Assembly: GCF_038396675.1 (NCBI RefSeq)
Contig: NC_088931.1
Location: forward strand, 36,663,501 to 36,727,500
Source: Hydra vulgaris
Taxonomy: Eukaryota; Cnidaria; Hydrozoa; Anthoathecata; Hydridae
Length of the DNA: 64,000 nucleotides
Direction of reading: 5' to 3'
The position numbers and the translations under genes were made by a program. This document shows positions 1 through 13,540 of this stretch, piece by piece; the first letter of the stretch is position 1, and every line of letters starts with the position of its first letter. The notes under the pieces are model-generated. The model was given only the letters and a program-made list of their open reading frames with translations. It was not told the DNA's origin and did not search any database.

Positions 1-1065
1 ACCGTTAATATTATAATAAATAATCAATATTAAAATAAATGATCAATATTTAAATAAATATCAGTAAAGTAAATCTGAAAAAATAACTAACAAAAGGTTA
101 CATATAACAGATGTAAAAAATATAGTAGATTGAGTTTGAGAATCTTTTGAAAAACTGTATCAATAAAAAACAATTAACAAACAACAGACTTTAATAACAA
201 CAAATCATCAATAAGAAAACATAAAAAATTGAAACGATGGCAACAGATACTAATATCAGACACTAGATAAATAAAAAAAACTAGTTGCAGCAAAAAAAAA
301 ACATTAGAATTGAATGTTTTTTACAGCAGTTACATCTTCAGCATGTCATTGTCATGCTGGTCAAAGTTATTATTTTTATTTTTTTGCAGTTATAATGGAG
401 CCCAAAAAGAAGTGATCTTTTTTTATGATGAACTCAAAAAGTATTTAACCTTTACTTTTGCATTACCTTTAAAAATAAAGATTAGTTGTACAACAGGCAG
501 CACTACAAACTATTTGAATGAACATATACTTTTTATATTCACAAAAATTGTTGAGTCATTTCAATAAATTCAACCAGTTGCAGATCAATATAGTCTCATA
601 AATAGTAAAACTCAGGTAATGCTAGAAATAATCATTTTGTTCATAAGTTCTTAATGTTTTTTGTATGAATTTAGTTATCAAGCAGATTAACAAAATTGCG
701 TTTATGTACGACGACTTGATGAGAATAAATGTCTTCTTAAGGGCTATTTAATTACGACCCAGGATTTGAAGCCCAACCATCTATAATGCTTTCGAGAAAC
801 AACCTGACTGATTACATAGAGCAACTATTGCATAGAGTTGCATAGAGCAACTATTCACTTAGTTTAAAAAAAATTGTTTAGTATAAAATAAAAGACGCAC
901 ACAAATAATGAACAAAATTTAGTCTTAAAGTTTTAATTTAATTTATTGATTATGTTTTTTTCAAATTCATTTTTAGTTATTTTTTACAAGTAATTTTTAT
1001 TAATTTTTACAAACCATCAGCTTCATTTCCGTCACTATTTTTGTAAATTAATAACATTTTGTTTT
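1..1065. other. AT-rich stretch, no supported gene
   Basis: No confident gene is seen. One weak candidate is a terminal exon on the + strand at 390-567: a pyrimidine-rich tract ending in TTTTTTTGCAG (AG at 388-389) is followed by an open frame beginning YNGAQKEV and ending at TAA. There is no recognisable domain and no partner exon, so this may be chance in AT-rich DNA. Confidence 0.3.
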
Positions 1066-1370
1066 TTTAGTTATTTTGGTGCTCCAAGAAATCCTAATAG
1101 TCTCATCAGAGAGCACCGCGGAAAAGTATTTAACCAAGGGCCGTATTCTCATCTCTCCGTTAATAAAAAAATTATTTAAAATTATAATTTTTTAAACATA
1201 AATGTTTTATTTTAACGAATTTATATAAATTTTCGTCATTTCTTTACTTAGAAATATTCTAATGCAATTTCAGACAAAAGCTTAACGGAGAGATGAGAAT
1301 ACGGCCCCGGGAAGTTAAATGCTATTATGCCTCCTTCCTTACCAGAGATACATATACGGCCAAAGCGGTT
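1066..1370 (-). repeat. tRNA-derived SINE remnant (3' part), interrupted by a MITE
   Basis: Read on the minus strand, this shares its body with the SINEs at 44.2, 48.4 and 52.3 kb: a GGTAAGGAAGGAGGC block, a GTTAAAT block, then TTCCGCGGTGCTCT, then GATGAGACTATTAGGATTTC, ending in an A-rich tail near 1066. The tRNA-like head is not clearly preserved beyond about 1370. The copy is split by the inverted-repeat element at 1138-1307. The family assignment rests on comparison within this window. Confidence 0.5.
1138..1307. mobile_element. 170-bp MITE with perfect 26-bp terminal inverted repeats
   Basis: The ends at 1138-1163 and 1282-1307 are perfect inverted repeats beginning GGGCCGTATTCTCATCTCTC. 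The interior is AT-rich with no coding capacity. The element lies inside a SINE, so it inserted after the SINE. The target duplication cannot be read cleanly, because the flanks are aaccaa on the left and ggaagtt on the right. The superfamily is not assigned. Confidence 0.8.
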
Positions 1371-4300
1371 ACAAAACACGGACCTCCAGTTTTAAAGCCA
1401 CAATTAATAACAGCAACGATAAAAAAAATTCAATACAATAAAAGCTAACAAATAGGCACTTGTATATATTCGTAAGAAGGGCGGATCCAGCATTTATTGG
1501 TCTTTGAGACAGTTAACTTCCAGATATGGAGAAAACTCCAAGTATTTATATGATTATATTTACGCAAATAATGATGCTTTGCAAAAAATTGCGATGATTA
1601 GTGTCTGGGAACAAAAAGCCTCAAAATTTTCTCCCCCATGCCCTAAACGTGACAGCAACAAGTTGATATAATAAGTTTTGTACTATTCTTAACTAGACTT
1701 ATATTTATCAATAAATTTTAAATTTCATACTAAAATATTTTAGCGTTCAAGTTATCGACCCAAAAACTGACCCAATAATTGTAATTTGGTGAAGACAGGC
1801 GTTAGGCGAAACAAGAGTGCGCCACTATTTATGAAACAAATTTTTTGAAAGTTAGCAGTTAGTACAAAGATTAGCCTAAATTTAGATTTGTAGATTAGTT
1901 TAAAAGTAAAGAACATATAAATTTTGATACATTTGTAGATTACTTAAAAAGTAAAGAACATATAAATATTAACATCGTAAGAGGTCACAATTTTTCTGTG
2001 AATCACAGCTCTATAAGTTTTGGAGGGGTTCTAATGAAACTTGGAAGGCAATTAGATTTATTTATCTTACAAGGTAACAAATTTCAAGTAAATCAGATAA
2101 TGTGCACATTAATTTTGAGTTTTCTTAAGAATCCTTGATATTACTATGAAGTAAAAGATTTCTAACCGTGTTACACTGCGTTTGCATATACTTCATTTCT
2201 GGGGATTACAAGATATATTATGAAATTCCGATTGGTACAAAATGTATCTTTAATAATTCGTTTTTTTAAAATAAGTTACCTGGTGGGAATTTTCTAAATA
2301 TTAAAAAAAAAATGTTCAATTTCTTATTTATGCTTTTAGTTTATAACTTTGATTAGTGGTTCGACGTATTAAACAATTTGTTATCGTATAGTAGTTTCAT
2401 TTATTACTCAATAACAAGATACAATCAAAAATGAATTATAATTTTTGCTTTGTTTTGCTTTTTTTTTGTTTTTTTGTTTTTGTTAACTTATCTTAGAGTG
2501 TTAACTTGACATTTTGTTTTGTTTTCTTAAATTATCTTAGAGTTTTTAAAATTTTTATTTTGTTTAGAGAAGGTTAGAGCATTACGCGCTCTACCCTCTA
2601 ACCAAATCTCTAATACTATGGACCTTTGTAGTCCTTTCATACATCTATCTTTTGATACCAAGTTATATGCATTTAGATAAGAACTGAAGCTGTTTAAGTT
2701 AAGATTAAGGTCCTTATAAATTGGTAGCAAAATACTTGTAATAATAATTTGTTTCTAAAATGTTTATAACTTTTTGTAGAATCATACAATTTTCAGTTTT
2801 GTAACTTTTAAAAGAATTTTAAGTTTTGTAGTTTTTCAAAGCCTTTTCTAATGATATATAACAACTTAATGTTTAAATTGAAATTTTACACGCGTATCTA
2901 CAACAAAGACCAAACTTCTTTTAATCTTTAAAGCTTCTAACAATAAAGCGAACAGAAATGTTAAACAAACATTTATAACAATATAGCTTAAACCGTAGTC
3001 ACAAGAATTATTCTTCTGACTATGCTTAAGCAAATACATAAAACCAAACTGTAAGAATACGTAAAACAATTTAAAACGATTTAAAACAAACAAAATGCGA
3101 ACGATTTAAAAGATAAAAAAAAGTTGTCACATTACTACGTCTCTATATGTTGCTTGATAAAAGACGAAGTCTTCGACGACTTCGTAATAAGAACAAAAAA
3201 AAGTGTTTTGTTTTTTTATAGAAAAATGACGTAAGATAAACTTAATAAGTAGTAATCTAGAAATGAGTAGATCCAGAACAACATAAAGTTCGTATAAAGT
3301 TTTTTTTAACCATTATTTATACTAAAACTTTGACCTGTTATTTTAAAAAGATTCAAAATGCTTATTTCTCCAAAAACATAAAAATAGTTTGAAGCTGGCT
3401 CAAAACAGCAAAATATTGTTTACTATCATTAGTTTCATTCTCTTCTTCTTTGTTACCTTTATATACATCCTTTACTGATTCGTAATTGTTTTCTTTATCG
3501 CTTGCTTTTTCTGTCTCATATCATCATACTGATCACCGCAGCATCATTTTCACTTTGCATTTTAGCAATTAATATAAAATAGTTTTTTTTTAATATTCTA
3601 ATACTTCCTTTGACAGTCGAATAGGTTTAACTTGTGTTTTTCACAACAAACCTTTTGAAATTACTTTACCAACTTAAACCCCGAATGATTTAGTAAGTTA
3701 GAGACAATTTTAATAATACAAAAATGTAATTTTAATAATACAGAAATGTAGAACTTCGATCGTATAAAAATATTTTGATGCTTTTTCAAAACTTTATAAA
3801 ACAATAATATCTTGGCGCAAGTTTTTAGAACTTTAAAGGTGAAAGTTTGTTAGAGTTTTGAAATGTTGAATTTTATTTGATGCAAAATTAGTTAATTGGC
3901 AATTTTATTAAACATTACCAAAAATTAAAAGTTTCGAATAACATTTTTTAAAAATTTTACTTACAAATTTAGCTTCGTAAACCTTATTTGCTAATCACTG
4001 ACGTCACTTAAACATTTTCAACTTTTCAGACTAGATTACGCTGTACAACAATGATAAACTTGCACGAAGAATGAAATTATTGAATTGATTAGTGTTGCAC
4101 AAATCCACAAAACAAAAAAATAAAAAAAAATAAATAATAAATAAAATAAAATTAAAGTATCAGAATATTTTCATTACTTTGCTTAAAAAAAGTTTTGGTT
4201 TTTTATTTTTTTATTTTTATTAAATATTTTTAAGGTATTTTAAAAAAACTTATTTTTGCCAGTTCTAACAACGATAACTTTAATAATCCAACTTTCAATT

Positions 4301-4410
4301 TTTATATTTTTAATTTTATAAATTTTATATTTTTAATTTTATAAATTTTATATTTCAATTTTTATATTTAACTTGATCTTTTAATAATCTAGTTAGCGTC
4401 ATTGGCGCGT
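1371..4410. other. AT-rich intergenic DNA, nothing recognised
   Basis: There are short open frames on the minus strand at 2527-2730 and 2866-3093. They have no recognisable domain, no clear splice partners and the local composition, so they are not called as genes. A short tandem repeat of an AATTTTATAAATTTTATATT unit lies at about 4305-4370. Confidence 0.4.
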
Positions 4411-4582
4411 GAAGTTATTACTATTTATATTTGAAACCTAAGTCAAACAAAAGAAAATCTTAGAAGAGTGAAGTTATTACTGTTTATATTTATGATATTT
4501 ATATTTTGTGAATCTTAGAATAGTGAAGTTATTACTATTTATATTTGAAACTTAAGCCAACGAAAGAAAATCTTAGAAGAAA
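4411..4582. repeat. Tandem repeat, three units of about 54-59 bp
   Basis: Three units begin with GAAGTTATTACT at 4411, 4470 and 4524 and end with an AATCTTAGAA block. Units one and three are nearly identical. Unit two differs in its middle. Confidence 0.75.
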
Positions 4583-5490
4583 CCATTTTGTTTATTAGGT
4601 TAGGAAAACCCTTAATAATTCGTGATTCATGATAGGCTGTTCTTACAATCACAGGAAAGTCTTTACTGTCTGTAGGTATCGAGTCTATACTTTAGACAAA
4701 AATAAGAATATTTTTTTATTTTATAGTCTTGTGGATATTTTAAATACATCGTGCTTGTATTCAGAATGCGTTGTCAGTATGCGTTTTTAATTTAATTTAA
4801 AAAATGATAACTTTTTAAGAAAATATTATGAGCCATTTATTAAAAATAATTATGTTGCAAAAATTTTTACAAAGTTAAAAATCTGTAAAAAGTTAAATTC
4901 TGTATAAAGCAGCAGTTTGATCTGGCAACTTTGTTGTTTCAATTTTTTAATTAGTTTTTTAAATACATTGTGCTTTTTGTTTTCAATATTTTAAATGCTT
5001 TATGTTTTTATATTACATTTTCCAGCAACTTGATTAATATGGAAAAAAATGTACATCAATAATCTTTACAGATGCATTTTTAGTTCAAATAACTGAGTTA
5101 CAATTAAAACATTAACTCGTAAGTAACGACTAATACTCCGAATGGAGTGTTATTTTAATATTTTGTGTAGAGTTTCATAGTTTTTCAAATCTCATCGTAA
5201 GATATATATATCCTAAATAGATTTTATTCTATATTCCATGCAAAATTATTTTTGCATGTACACAAAACAACTTAATATATTTATTTTTGTCACATCTTGA
5301 TGGTAATGAAATATTCAATTCATTTTTTATTGTTAAAGTGCTTAAAATTATTATTTCAGAGTAAACACAATTTAAAAAAATTTAAACAAATTTCAGAACA
5401 AAAGATAATCTTTTTAACAAAGCAATGCTTAAGAAAAAAAAAACATATGAAGTTCTTAAAACTTGGACTGCTTATTAAAACATTATGTCT

Positions 5491-5577
5491 ATAATATGAA
5501 ACATTATAATATGAAACATTATAATATGAAACATTAAAAATCCATTATAATATGAAACATTAAAAATCCATTATAAT
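5491..5577. repeat. Minisatellite with a 15-bp unit
   Basis: The unit ATAATATGAAACATT starts at 5491, 5506 and 5521. A fourth copy follows, separated by an AAAAATCCATT insert that is itself repeated. Confidence 0.8.
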
Positions 5578-5723
5578 TCAAAAATATTGACTAGTTTGTT
5601 ATGTTTGAGTGCCAAAAGACAAAAAAAAAAAAAAATTGACAATTTTTTTTTTTTGACAATTTTTTAAATTATGGGTTTTGGTCATCAAAAGCATAGACAA
5701 ACTATTTTTTACTATTTTCTCAT

Positions 5724-6830
<1,107 letters not shown>

Positions 6831-6839
6831 TAATAATAA

Positions 6840-7240
6840 TATATGGTGCTGTGGCATTTAAATACCAGAACCTAACCTATATATGTTAGGCTTTAACAGC
6901 TTTAAATTTATCCAAATTTTTTTTGAAAACATTGGTTCCTTATGCATTAATAGTTTTTTTGAGGGAGGTTGTTCCACCTGTTTATTATTTGTTGGGTAAA
7001 AATGTTGTATCTTGCTATGTATATATATATACAGTGGCATGATTTCCAGGCTGATTTCCCCCAAACTCCAATACTTAATAATTCAATGTCTTTATTAGCA
7101 AGCAACCTCTTCTTAATTGACTCTTTTTTATATAAAAAAACATTTAGATCAGTAGCAGGAATAATGCAACTTTCCAGATACATGTCACACTTTTAGAGAT
7201 CCAAACTCAACTCTGATTATTCTTGGAAAGTATTACACCA
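6840..7240 (-). pseudogene. 3' end of a CR1-like LINE reverse transcriptase
   Basis: On the minus strand the translation contains IFTQQIINRWNNLPQK. This matches the F..RV...WN.LP motif near the C-terminus of CR1/Jockey-type LINE reverse transcriptases. It is followed by a degenerate tail resembling the usual FKN.LD segment. The 3' end runs into a TATTATTAT tail and the adjoining TA tract. The rest of the protein is absent or shifted. This is a 5'-truncated dead copy. Confidence 0.55.
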
Positions 7241-8479
7241 ATCCTAGACCCATTCTATCCCTTGTAGGATCAACTCTCTTTCTTCAAAAAAATTTCTTTA
7301 TTTTAAAAAACATATACTTCCAATTTATTTCTGAAAATTTTCATAACACAACACTATCTTCTTATGTTTGCTTTCTCATAATTTAGTTTTTTTTTTTTTA
7401 AAATAGGGGACTATTTTTTATGGGTGAGGTTTTTAATAGTCAAAAAATAAATACTATCAACAATTTTTTTTTGACATTTTTGCTTTAGCAAAATCTTCAT
7501 CTACTACTCATAAACTAGTTAATCATTTCTAGCAACATTCATTTTATGATCCATCTAAAAAGTTTATAACAATGAAAAAACTTTTCTTAAAAAGCAATTT
7601 TTATATATTAACACTTTGAAAATGAAAAAAGTTTGTTTTGAAATTATAAATAAATAAACTATAAACTATATAAAAAAAGTTGAATGTAAAACAAACATAA
7701 AAAATTAATTTAAATTAAGTTTGATAAAAATAATTTTTTTTTTGACATGGTTCAGAAATTAAAAAAAGTAAAAAAAAAAGGACTGAGTTTTTTAAATTAA
7801 AAAAAAAAATTTAAGTTAAAATTTAATAAAATAAATTTTAATTTATTAATATTTAATAATAAATTTAATTTAAATAATAAATTTACTTTAAATTGAAGAT
7901 TTTTAAAAAATGGAAAGAAAAAAATTATTTAATTACTTGTTTTTGTTGTTTGTTTTTTTTTATCAAAAAAAGAAAATAGTTTCACAATTGCAGTTAAAAT
8001 GTTTTTTTACAACAATTAATTACTGCTTAATGTTTCAAAACTATTTCAACAGATTGCTCACACAAAAAGCTATCTATATGAGCAGCTGGCTTGTAAAATA
8101 CCTTACCTGTTTTACATTAACTTTTCTCAGGTTACACATTTATTTCCTTTATTGACCTTAAAGATTGCTTTAGCTAATAAGTTAGCCAGTTTTTTAAAAA
8201 GATGATTAAAAAGTTAGAAAATACCTATAATATCTCTTAGAAAATATTATATGGTAAATAAAAGCATATAAAAATTTATAAAGAAGTAGCGTTTTAGTTT
8301 TTATCGATTAGGGAAGTCAAAATATATAATGCTAAAATATTCACTTTTTAATATTGGGTTTTAAAAAGCTCTTACTTTCTCATTTGGTAGCAAATGGTAG
8401 TTTCAAGCAATTAAATACAACAATTAAATACAACAATTAACAATAGTATTTCTCTAACATAACTGAGTTGGATGACACT
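7241..8479. other. AT-rich DNA, nothing recognised
   Basis: There are poly-A and poly-T rich runs. The open frame at 7910-8155 is low-complexity F/L/K-rich translation with no domain. Confidence 0.4.
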
Positions 8480-8700
8480 CATCATAACAATATGGATCAA
8501 TTTAAACAAGCTAAAGCGAAGACAAAAAACGATGTTTACAAGAATGATAATAACGCTGGTGGAATTACTTAATTCAGACCTTCCAAGCAGAAATGAAGTT
8601 TGGGAATGATGGGAGATTATTGATGAAACACAATTGCTGCAACAAAGGCTGTTAGCAAACTTTCAATTGAGCTTTTTTAAAAGGCACGGTTGTTGCAAAA
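8480..8700 (+). pseudogene. Unrecognised coding-like remnant
   Basis: Two adjoining + frames read like protein. MDQFKQAKAKTKNDVYKND is followed, after a frame change, by LLNSDLPSRNEVWE, one TGA stop, then WEIIDETQLLQQRLLANFQL. GC is slightly above the surroundings. No family is recognised. It may be a fragment of an old element. Confidence 0.2.
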
Positions 8701-8869
8701 AGAAAATTTTTTTTTTTTTTGCAACAAAAGAGCGCCAATTGAAAAGCAAATGTTTTTGCAAATGTTTATATATGTATATATATTTTCTTTTTTTGTTGTT
8801 GTTATTATTATTATTAATTAGTTACAAGGACAATACATGAACCGTAAGTTCATCATTAACTAGTAAAGC

Positions 8870-9614
8870 TAGTTCGTATAGCAGAATTGAAGCAACCACG
8901 GAAAATGATGTACTATGGTAACTGTTTTAGATGCCGGTCTAAATTAGTTTTAAACTTTTTCATTGAAGTAGTATCTACGACATTGTCTGGCAAGGCAAAT
9001 TAACAAAAACTGTCAGGTTTGATATAACTTTAAAAAGTTATATGGGACCTGACATATATTTAACTCAATATTATTCTCTAATATAATTTTTGAATTAGAT
9101 CCAATCGTTTTCTTGGTTCGCATAGAGAAGTGAGACCAAGTTTGATACACCTTGATTGATAGTCAAAAGGCTTCTTTTTTTGCGGTACTTTTGTAATACG
9201 CCGTTGAATGCTTTCAATTATAGAAATGTCCTTTTCTAAATAAGGACACCAAGTAGTAATGAAAAATTCTAGAAGTGGGTGTATATAAGCTGTATTTAGC
9301 TTTTTCCAGAGTTGTGCATCTCTACTTATGAAGCAATGTTTTAGGATACCAAGCATTTTGTTAGCCTTGGCTGCAGCAATAGAAGTTTGGTATTTTTGTT
9401 TTAGGTCATTGGAAATTAAAACACCAAAGTCGCTTTCTGATGAGGTTGATTCAAGTTGAACTCTGTTGAGACTGTTGTTTGAGCTTCGTTCATCAATAAA
9501 GTATAGGTGTGGAACGGATTTGGATTGGTTGAAATGCATTATTTTACATTTCCTAATATTTATTTCCATAAGCCATTCTTGAACCCAATTAACAATGTTG
9601 TCAATGAAAAGCAT
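8870..9614 (-). pseudogene. LINE reverse transcriptase C-terminal part
   Basis: An intact 178-codon open stretch (9078-9614) reads VNWVQEWLMEINIRKCKIMH, then LGVLISNDLK-type and AAAKANKMLGILKHCF blocks, then PLLEFFITTWCPYLEKDI and SIQRRITKV. This is the thumb/C-terminal region of CR1-type RTs. After a frame change the end continues as DNVVDTTSMKKFKTNLDRHL near 8.99-8.90 kb, then stops. Confidence 0.8.
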
Positions 9615-9965
9615 GTTTAAAAAAACTATTTTTTTAAAACTTGAAAATAATGACTTTTTTTATTTTCAGCTCAAAAACAATAGTTTTTATGCATTTATTT
9701 AAGAAAAAAGTTATTTTTTTGTAAATTGATTATTATTTTTAAAGTTTTTATATAATTATGCTTCTTTTGAGTACCAGGTTGACATACTTTAGAAGAACTT
9801 TTATTTTCAAAATTTTAGGGACCAGTCAAATTTTTAAGGGTCTTGAGCTACCCCTAAAATAATTTTTTGTTCAAAAAAATTTTAAACCTAGTGTTTTAGT
9901 ATTATATAGAACAAAGTAAAGGGGTAGGAACAGGTTTTTTTCAAAAATGTTGTTTTAAGAGCCAC
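9615..9965. mobile_element. Palindromic-family element inserted in the LINE RT
   Basis: The RT frame stops at YANNTKIL on one side and resumes at MLFIDNIVNWVQEW on the other. The intervening 350 bp resembles the right arm of the 5942-6420 element: GGGTCTTGAGCTACCCC, then TAGTGTTTTAGTATTATATAGAACAA, ending CCACCCTAC. Confidence 0.6.
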
Positions 9966-11343
9966 CCTACACACTAAGGATTTTTGTGTTGTTTGCATAC
10001 ATTTTGCATATATTTTTGTTACTAATTTGTTCTGGTAAATCATTAATGAAGGTAGTAAAAAGCGTTGGACCAAGAACTGAGCCTTAAGGAATGCCACTAG
10101 TAACCTTTTCCCATTCCAATGTTACATTACCAAGTTGGGTACATTGAGTATGATTTGAAAGAAACGCTTTAATTCAGTTTAAAATTTTACCTTCAATTCC
10201 ATATGATTTCAGCTTTTGTAGCAGTTTAGTGTGATAAACTTTGTCAAACGCCTTAGCGAAATCTAAAAAGACAACGTCAACAGGAAGCTTACGTGATGTA
10301 TTTTAGGTCAGAAAATCCATAGTCTCAAGTAAATTAGTAGCACAAGATTTTTTGTTTATGAAACCATGCTGACAATTCCATATAAGATTTTGAGACAGAT
10401 GCTGCATTATCTTATTTTTAACAATTTTCTCCATTATTTTGCATGGCACAGAAGTAATGGAAATGGGTCTGAAGTTGTTTGGATCCATTTTAGAACCTCC
10501 TTTGAACAAAGGAGTCACATTTGCTACAAGCCATGCCTTTGGTAACATGCCTTGTTTCATTGATTTTTGGTAGATCGTGGCTAGTGGAGTTGCTATTGTG
10601 TTAGAGCATGCTTTGAGTATGTAAGGACTTATCTGATTTTCACCCATAGATTTATAATCATCAAGAGTAACGAGGTGACTTTGAACAGACTCATAATCAA
10701 AGGAGATATAAAAAAGTGATATAGTTGTGCGTTTAGTAAAAAGTGGTAAATTTTGAATGTGAGGTTCAATGGTAAAGACAGATTGAAACTGTTTTTTAGA
10801 GTGTTGGCAATAAAACCTTGGTTGTTACTAATTTTCCCAGCCATTGATTGTAATGACACAATCTGGTTGCTTACAGTGTGTTTGCTATTAATATAAGCAA
10901 AAAATTTCTTTGGGTTTTTCTTGTCGTTAGATAAATTAATTTCATAGGTACGGATTGCACCACGAGTTGCTTTCTTTACCAGATTACGAGTTTGTTTGTA
11001 CTCATTAACAAGAGGAATGGTTTTCCATTTGCTATTGACGTTGAGAAACCAGAGCTTTCTCTTGTGTTTAACAATAACAGTTCATTGAATAACAGTTCAT
11101 GGGTTATCCAAGGTAATTTTCGTTTTGTTTTTTTAAAATAGTGAAAGGGATGAAATTTTGGCAGCATTTCTCGAAGATATTACAAAACAGTTGGTAACAT
11201 TCATTTGCATCTAAATTTTCAAAAAGTTTTTCTCATTCCAAATTGGAAAGATAATTATTAAATGCATTGTAATCCCCTTTATTGTATGCAAATTTTGAAC
11301 ATCTGGAAAGCTTATTGCTGACAGTAACATTAGATAACTGAAA
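9960..11343 (-). pseudogene. LINE reverse transcriptase, N-terminal and central part (broken)
   Basis: The minus-strand translation runs through KRKLPWITHELL, then ISPYILKACSNTIATPLATI, PKAWLVANVTPLFKGGSK, NNFRPISITSVPCKIMEKIV, NCQHGFINKKSCATNLL, then SVLGPTLFTTFINDLP and MYANNTKIL. These are RT motifs in the correct order. The catalytic YADD is read as YANN, so the enzyme would be dead even if the frame were whole. Several stops and frameshifts are present. Confidence 0.8.
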
Positions 11344-12936
11344 CAGGCTTGGTTGGGAAGCGGGAGCGATTGCTCTCGATTACTGACCACAGAAATAATA
11401 TTTAGTTGCAAAAAACTGGCCAGGTTTTGTAATCGTTTTGAGAACATTTAAGTTTATGTATGTCCGTAAAACAAAAATTTTTTGTTTTCGGACATACATG
11501 GGAACATACATAAACGTGAATGTTCTCAAAACATCTTGGTGCGAATAAAAGAATATTCGCGAACACTAAAAACCTGCCAAATCTATGAACAAACTAATTC
11601 TATTGATTCAAAAAATACGCTGACGAAGCGAAATAAAGTACTAGAGTTTTCTGTTGAATTGTTATAAAAAAATGCATTATTTGAAATTTGTTGAGTTTTG
11701 ATATCTCTAGCGTAAATTGCTTTAAGAATATACTATCAAACGAGCTATTACTTTAATACTATGGCTCATTCTCAGAGCCACATCTGCAAAGCCATAAATC
11801 TTTTAAACTAATATTATTTGTTTACAAAAATAAATGTTTTAAATATATATTTTTAAATTGTTAATGTTTTGAAAGTTTATTATGTATTATTGATTTTTAT
11901 TAGTATATTCTTATTTTTTATTTACAAAGTATATATTTTTTATGTAAATGTAATTTTGTGTATCTGTTTTTTATTCTTATGTAATCTTTTAAAGCAATTT
12001 TTACAATTTATTTTGTAAGCAAAAAGACTTTCAACAATGTTTGCGTTTCAAATTTTCAAATTGTTAATAATCATCGAAGTTAATAAAACTAATTATGAAA
12101 TAATGAAGTTTCTGGTTACTAAACACAAATATGCATACAAAGTAACTTGTGCTATATATATATTTAGAAAGTTATTAAATATAAAGAAAAGTTTTTAAGT
12201 TCTTTGATATGTTTACTAGCTCTAAATATTTTTGCTTCAGTTGCCATTCTTACAAACTCGTTATACTTAAACTTAAAGTTACTTTTTTCTGTTTTAAATA
12301 CTAATTAAAATTAAAAAGCCCACTCACTAAACATCAGCAATATTGTGAATCATATTAAAATAAATTTTTAACCTTTTTAGTTGGGGCCGGCGGCTATTTT
12401 TATATTGGAGGCCTTTTTATGTGCCACAGCATAAAAATGATAAAAAAAAAGTCTTCTTGACTATTTTGAGGCCCCTAATATTGCGGGGCCCTGGGCTGAA
12501 GCCCCCTTTGAACTCCAACCCTCCTTAATTCAGCACTGGAAATAAGACACGAGTATATAAATAAAAATTATATTAAACTCTTTAATAAATAAAAGAACAA
12601 ATGTTTCCTTATCAAGCAATCGTAAGATGTTACTTTAATAAAAAAAATTTGGCTTAATTTTATAAAAGTTTTTAAAAAGACGATGTTTCGAAAATATTTG
12701 TTCTAAACGTAATTTTAATTTTTTTTCGCATAAGAAGTTATTTTCTTTTTCTAGCTTTTTTTTCTTCTTGTAGTTGTATCTCATCAGTCCAATTAATTTT
12801 TTTTTGAAAACTTTTTTTTTTTGTTTTTTGAAATGTTCCCAAAAGGACTAAAAAATCTGGCCAGTTTTTTGCAACTAAATATTATTCCTGTGTTCAGTTA
12901 TCGAGAGCGATCGTTCCCGATTCCCGACAAAGCCTG
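11344..12936. mobile_element. 1.6-kb TIR element inserted in the LINE
   Basis: The ends at 11344-11428 and 12853-12936 are inverted repeats of about 85 bp. They include a near-identical block AAATATTATT(C/T)CTGTG and the sequence GCAAAAAACTGGCCAG. Outside both ends the LINE protein resumes (endonuclease to the right, the linker LSRCSKFAYNKGDYNAFN to the left), so this is an insertion. A further inner inverted repeat (GAACATTTAAGTTTATGTATGTCC and its complement) lies at about 11440-11535. No transposase is recognised. The target duplication is unclear. Confidence 0.65.
12384..12538 (-). mobile_element. Fragment of a hAT-like element end
   Basis: Reading leftwards from 12538, the sequence starts CAGTGCTGAATTAAGG and is strikingly GC-rich (GGGGGCTTCAGCCCAGGGCC) against its AT-rich host. 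CAG-type termini with a GC-rich subterminal region are common in hAT non-autonomous elements. The opposite end and target duplication were not found, so this is an end fragment nested inside the 11344-12936 element. Confidence 0.4.
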
Positions 12937-12939
12937 CTG

Positions 12940-13540
12940 ATACTGCCAGGACAAAGTGCAGTGACCTTGGTTTGGTTACATGTTGATAGAGGTGAAGTTC
13001 AAAAATAATATTAGCAAATTTGGCGTCCAAACTGGTTTCACCGCCTGTTGTATTCAACCAACTTTTGTTCCATTTGATGTTTGCAAAGTTGAAATCCCCA
13101 GTAATAATAAGGCCTTGGAAATTTTTGTTTTCAATTAGAGATTTTGAATATAAAATGGATCTAGCAATTTTATTGAAGTCTGATACACTACTAGTTGGTG
13201 GGCGATAAATACATTCTATAAGAGATAATACATCCTATAAGAGATTCTTTATTTAATATAAGTTCAAGCCAGAGTTGTTCTGAATGTTTAATTCCTTTTT
13301 GCAATTTATATTTTGTGCATTCATGTATGCTATAATAACTTTTTATATATATTGCGATAGCACCACCGTGAGTAGATCGATTTTTTCTATAAATGTTGTA
13401 ATTAGGAAAAAAAGGTGCTGAAAATTCATTAAATCAAGTTTCTGTAATAAAAAATAAGTAGCAGCTAGAAAAAGCTCTTGGAGTTTTTGGTGGTTTAATG
13501 AGTTTTTAGTGGTTCAATGAGCATTGGTGTAAAAACAGTT
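12940..13540 (-). pseudogene. LINE apurinic/apyrimidinic endonuclease domain (broken)
   Basis: The minus-strand translation carries THGGAIAIYIK, SYRMYLSPTNS and GLIITGDFNFANIKW, then HVTKP. The TGDFN..W motif is the typical metal-binding/catalytic block of the endonuclease/exonuclease/phosphatase fold in LINEs, which nicks target DNA. The domain is cut after HVTKP by the inserted element at 11344-12936. Confidence 0.7.

Noticed and set aside
2866-3093. Minus-strand open frame with hydrophobic segments
   Set aside because: No homology recognised and no splice partners; phenylalanine/leucine-rich frames are common in AT-rich DNA.
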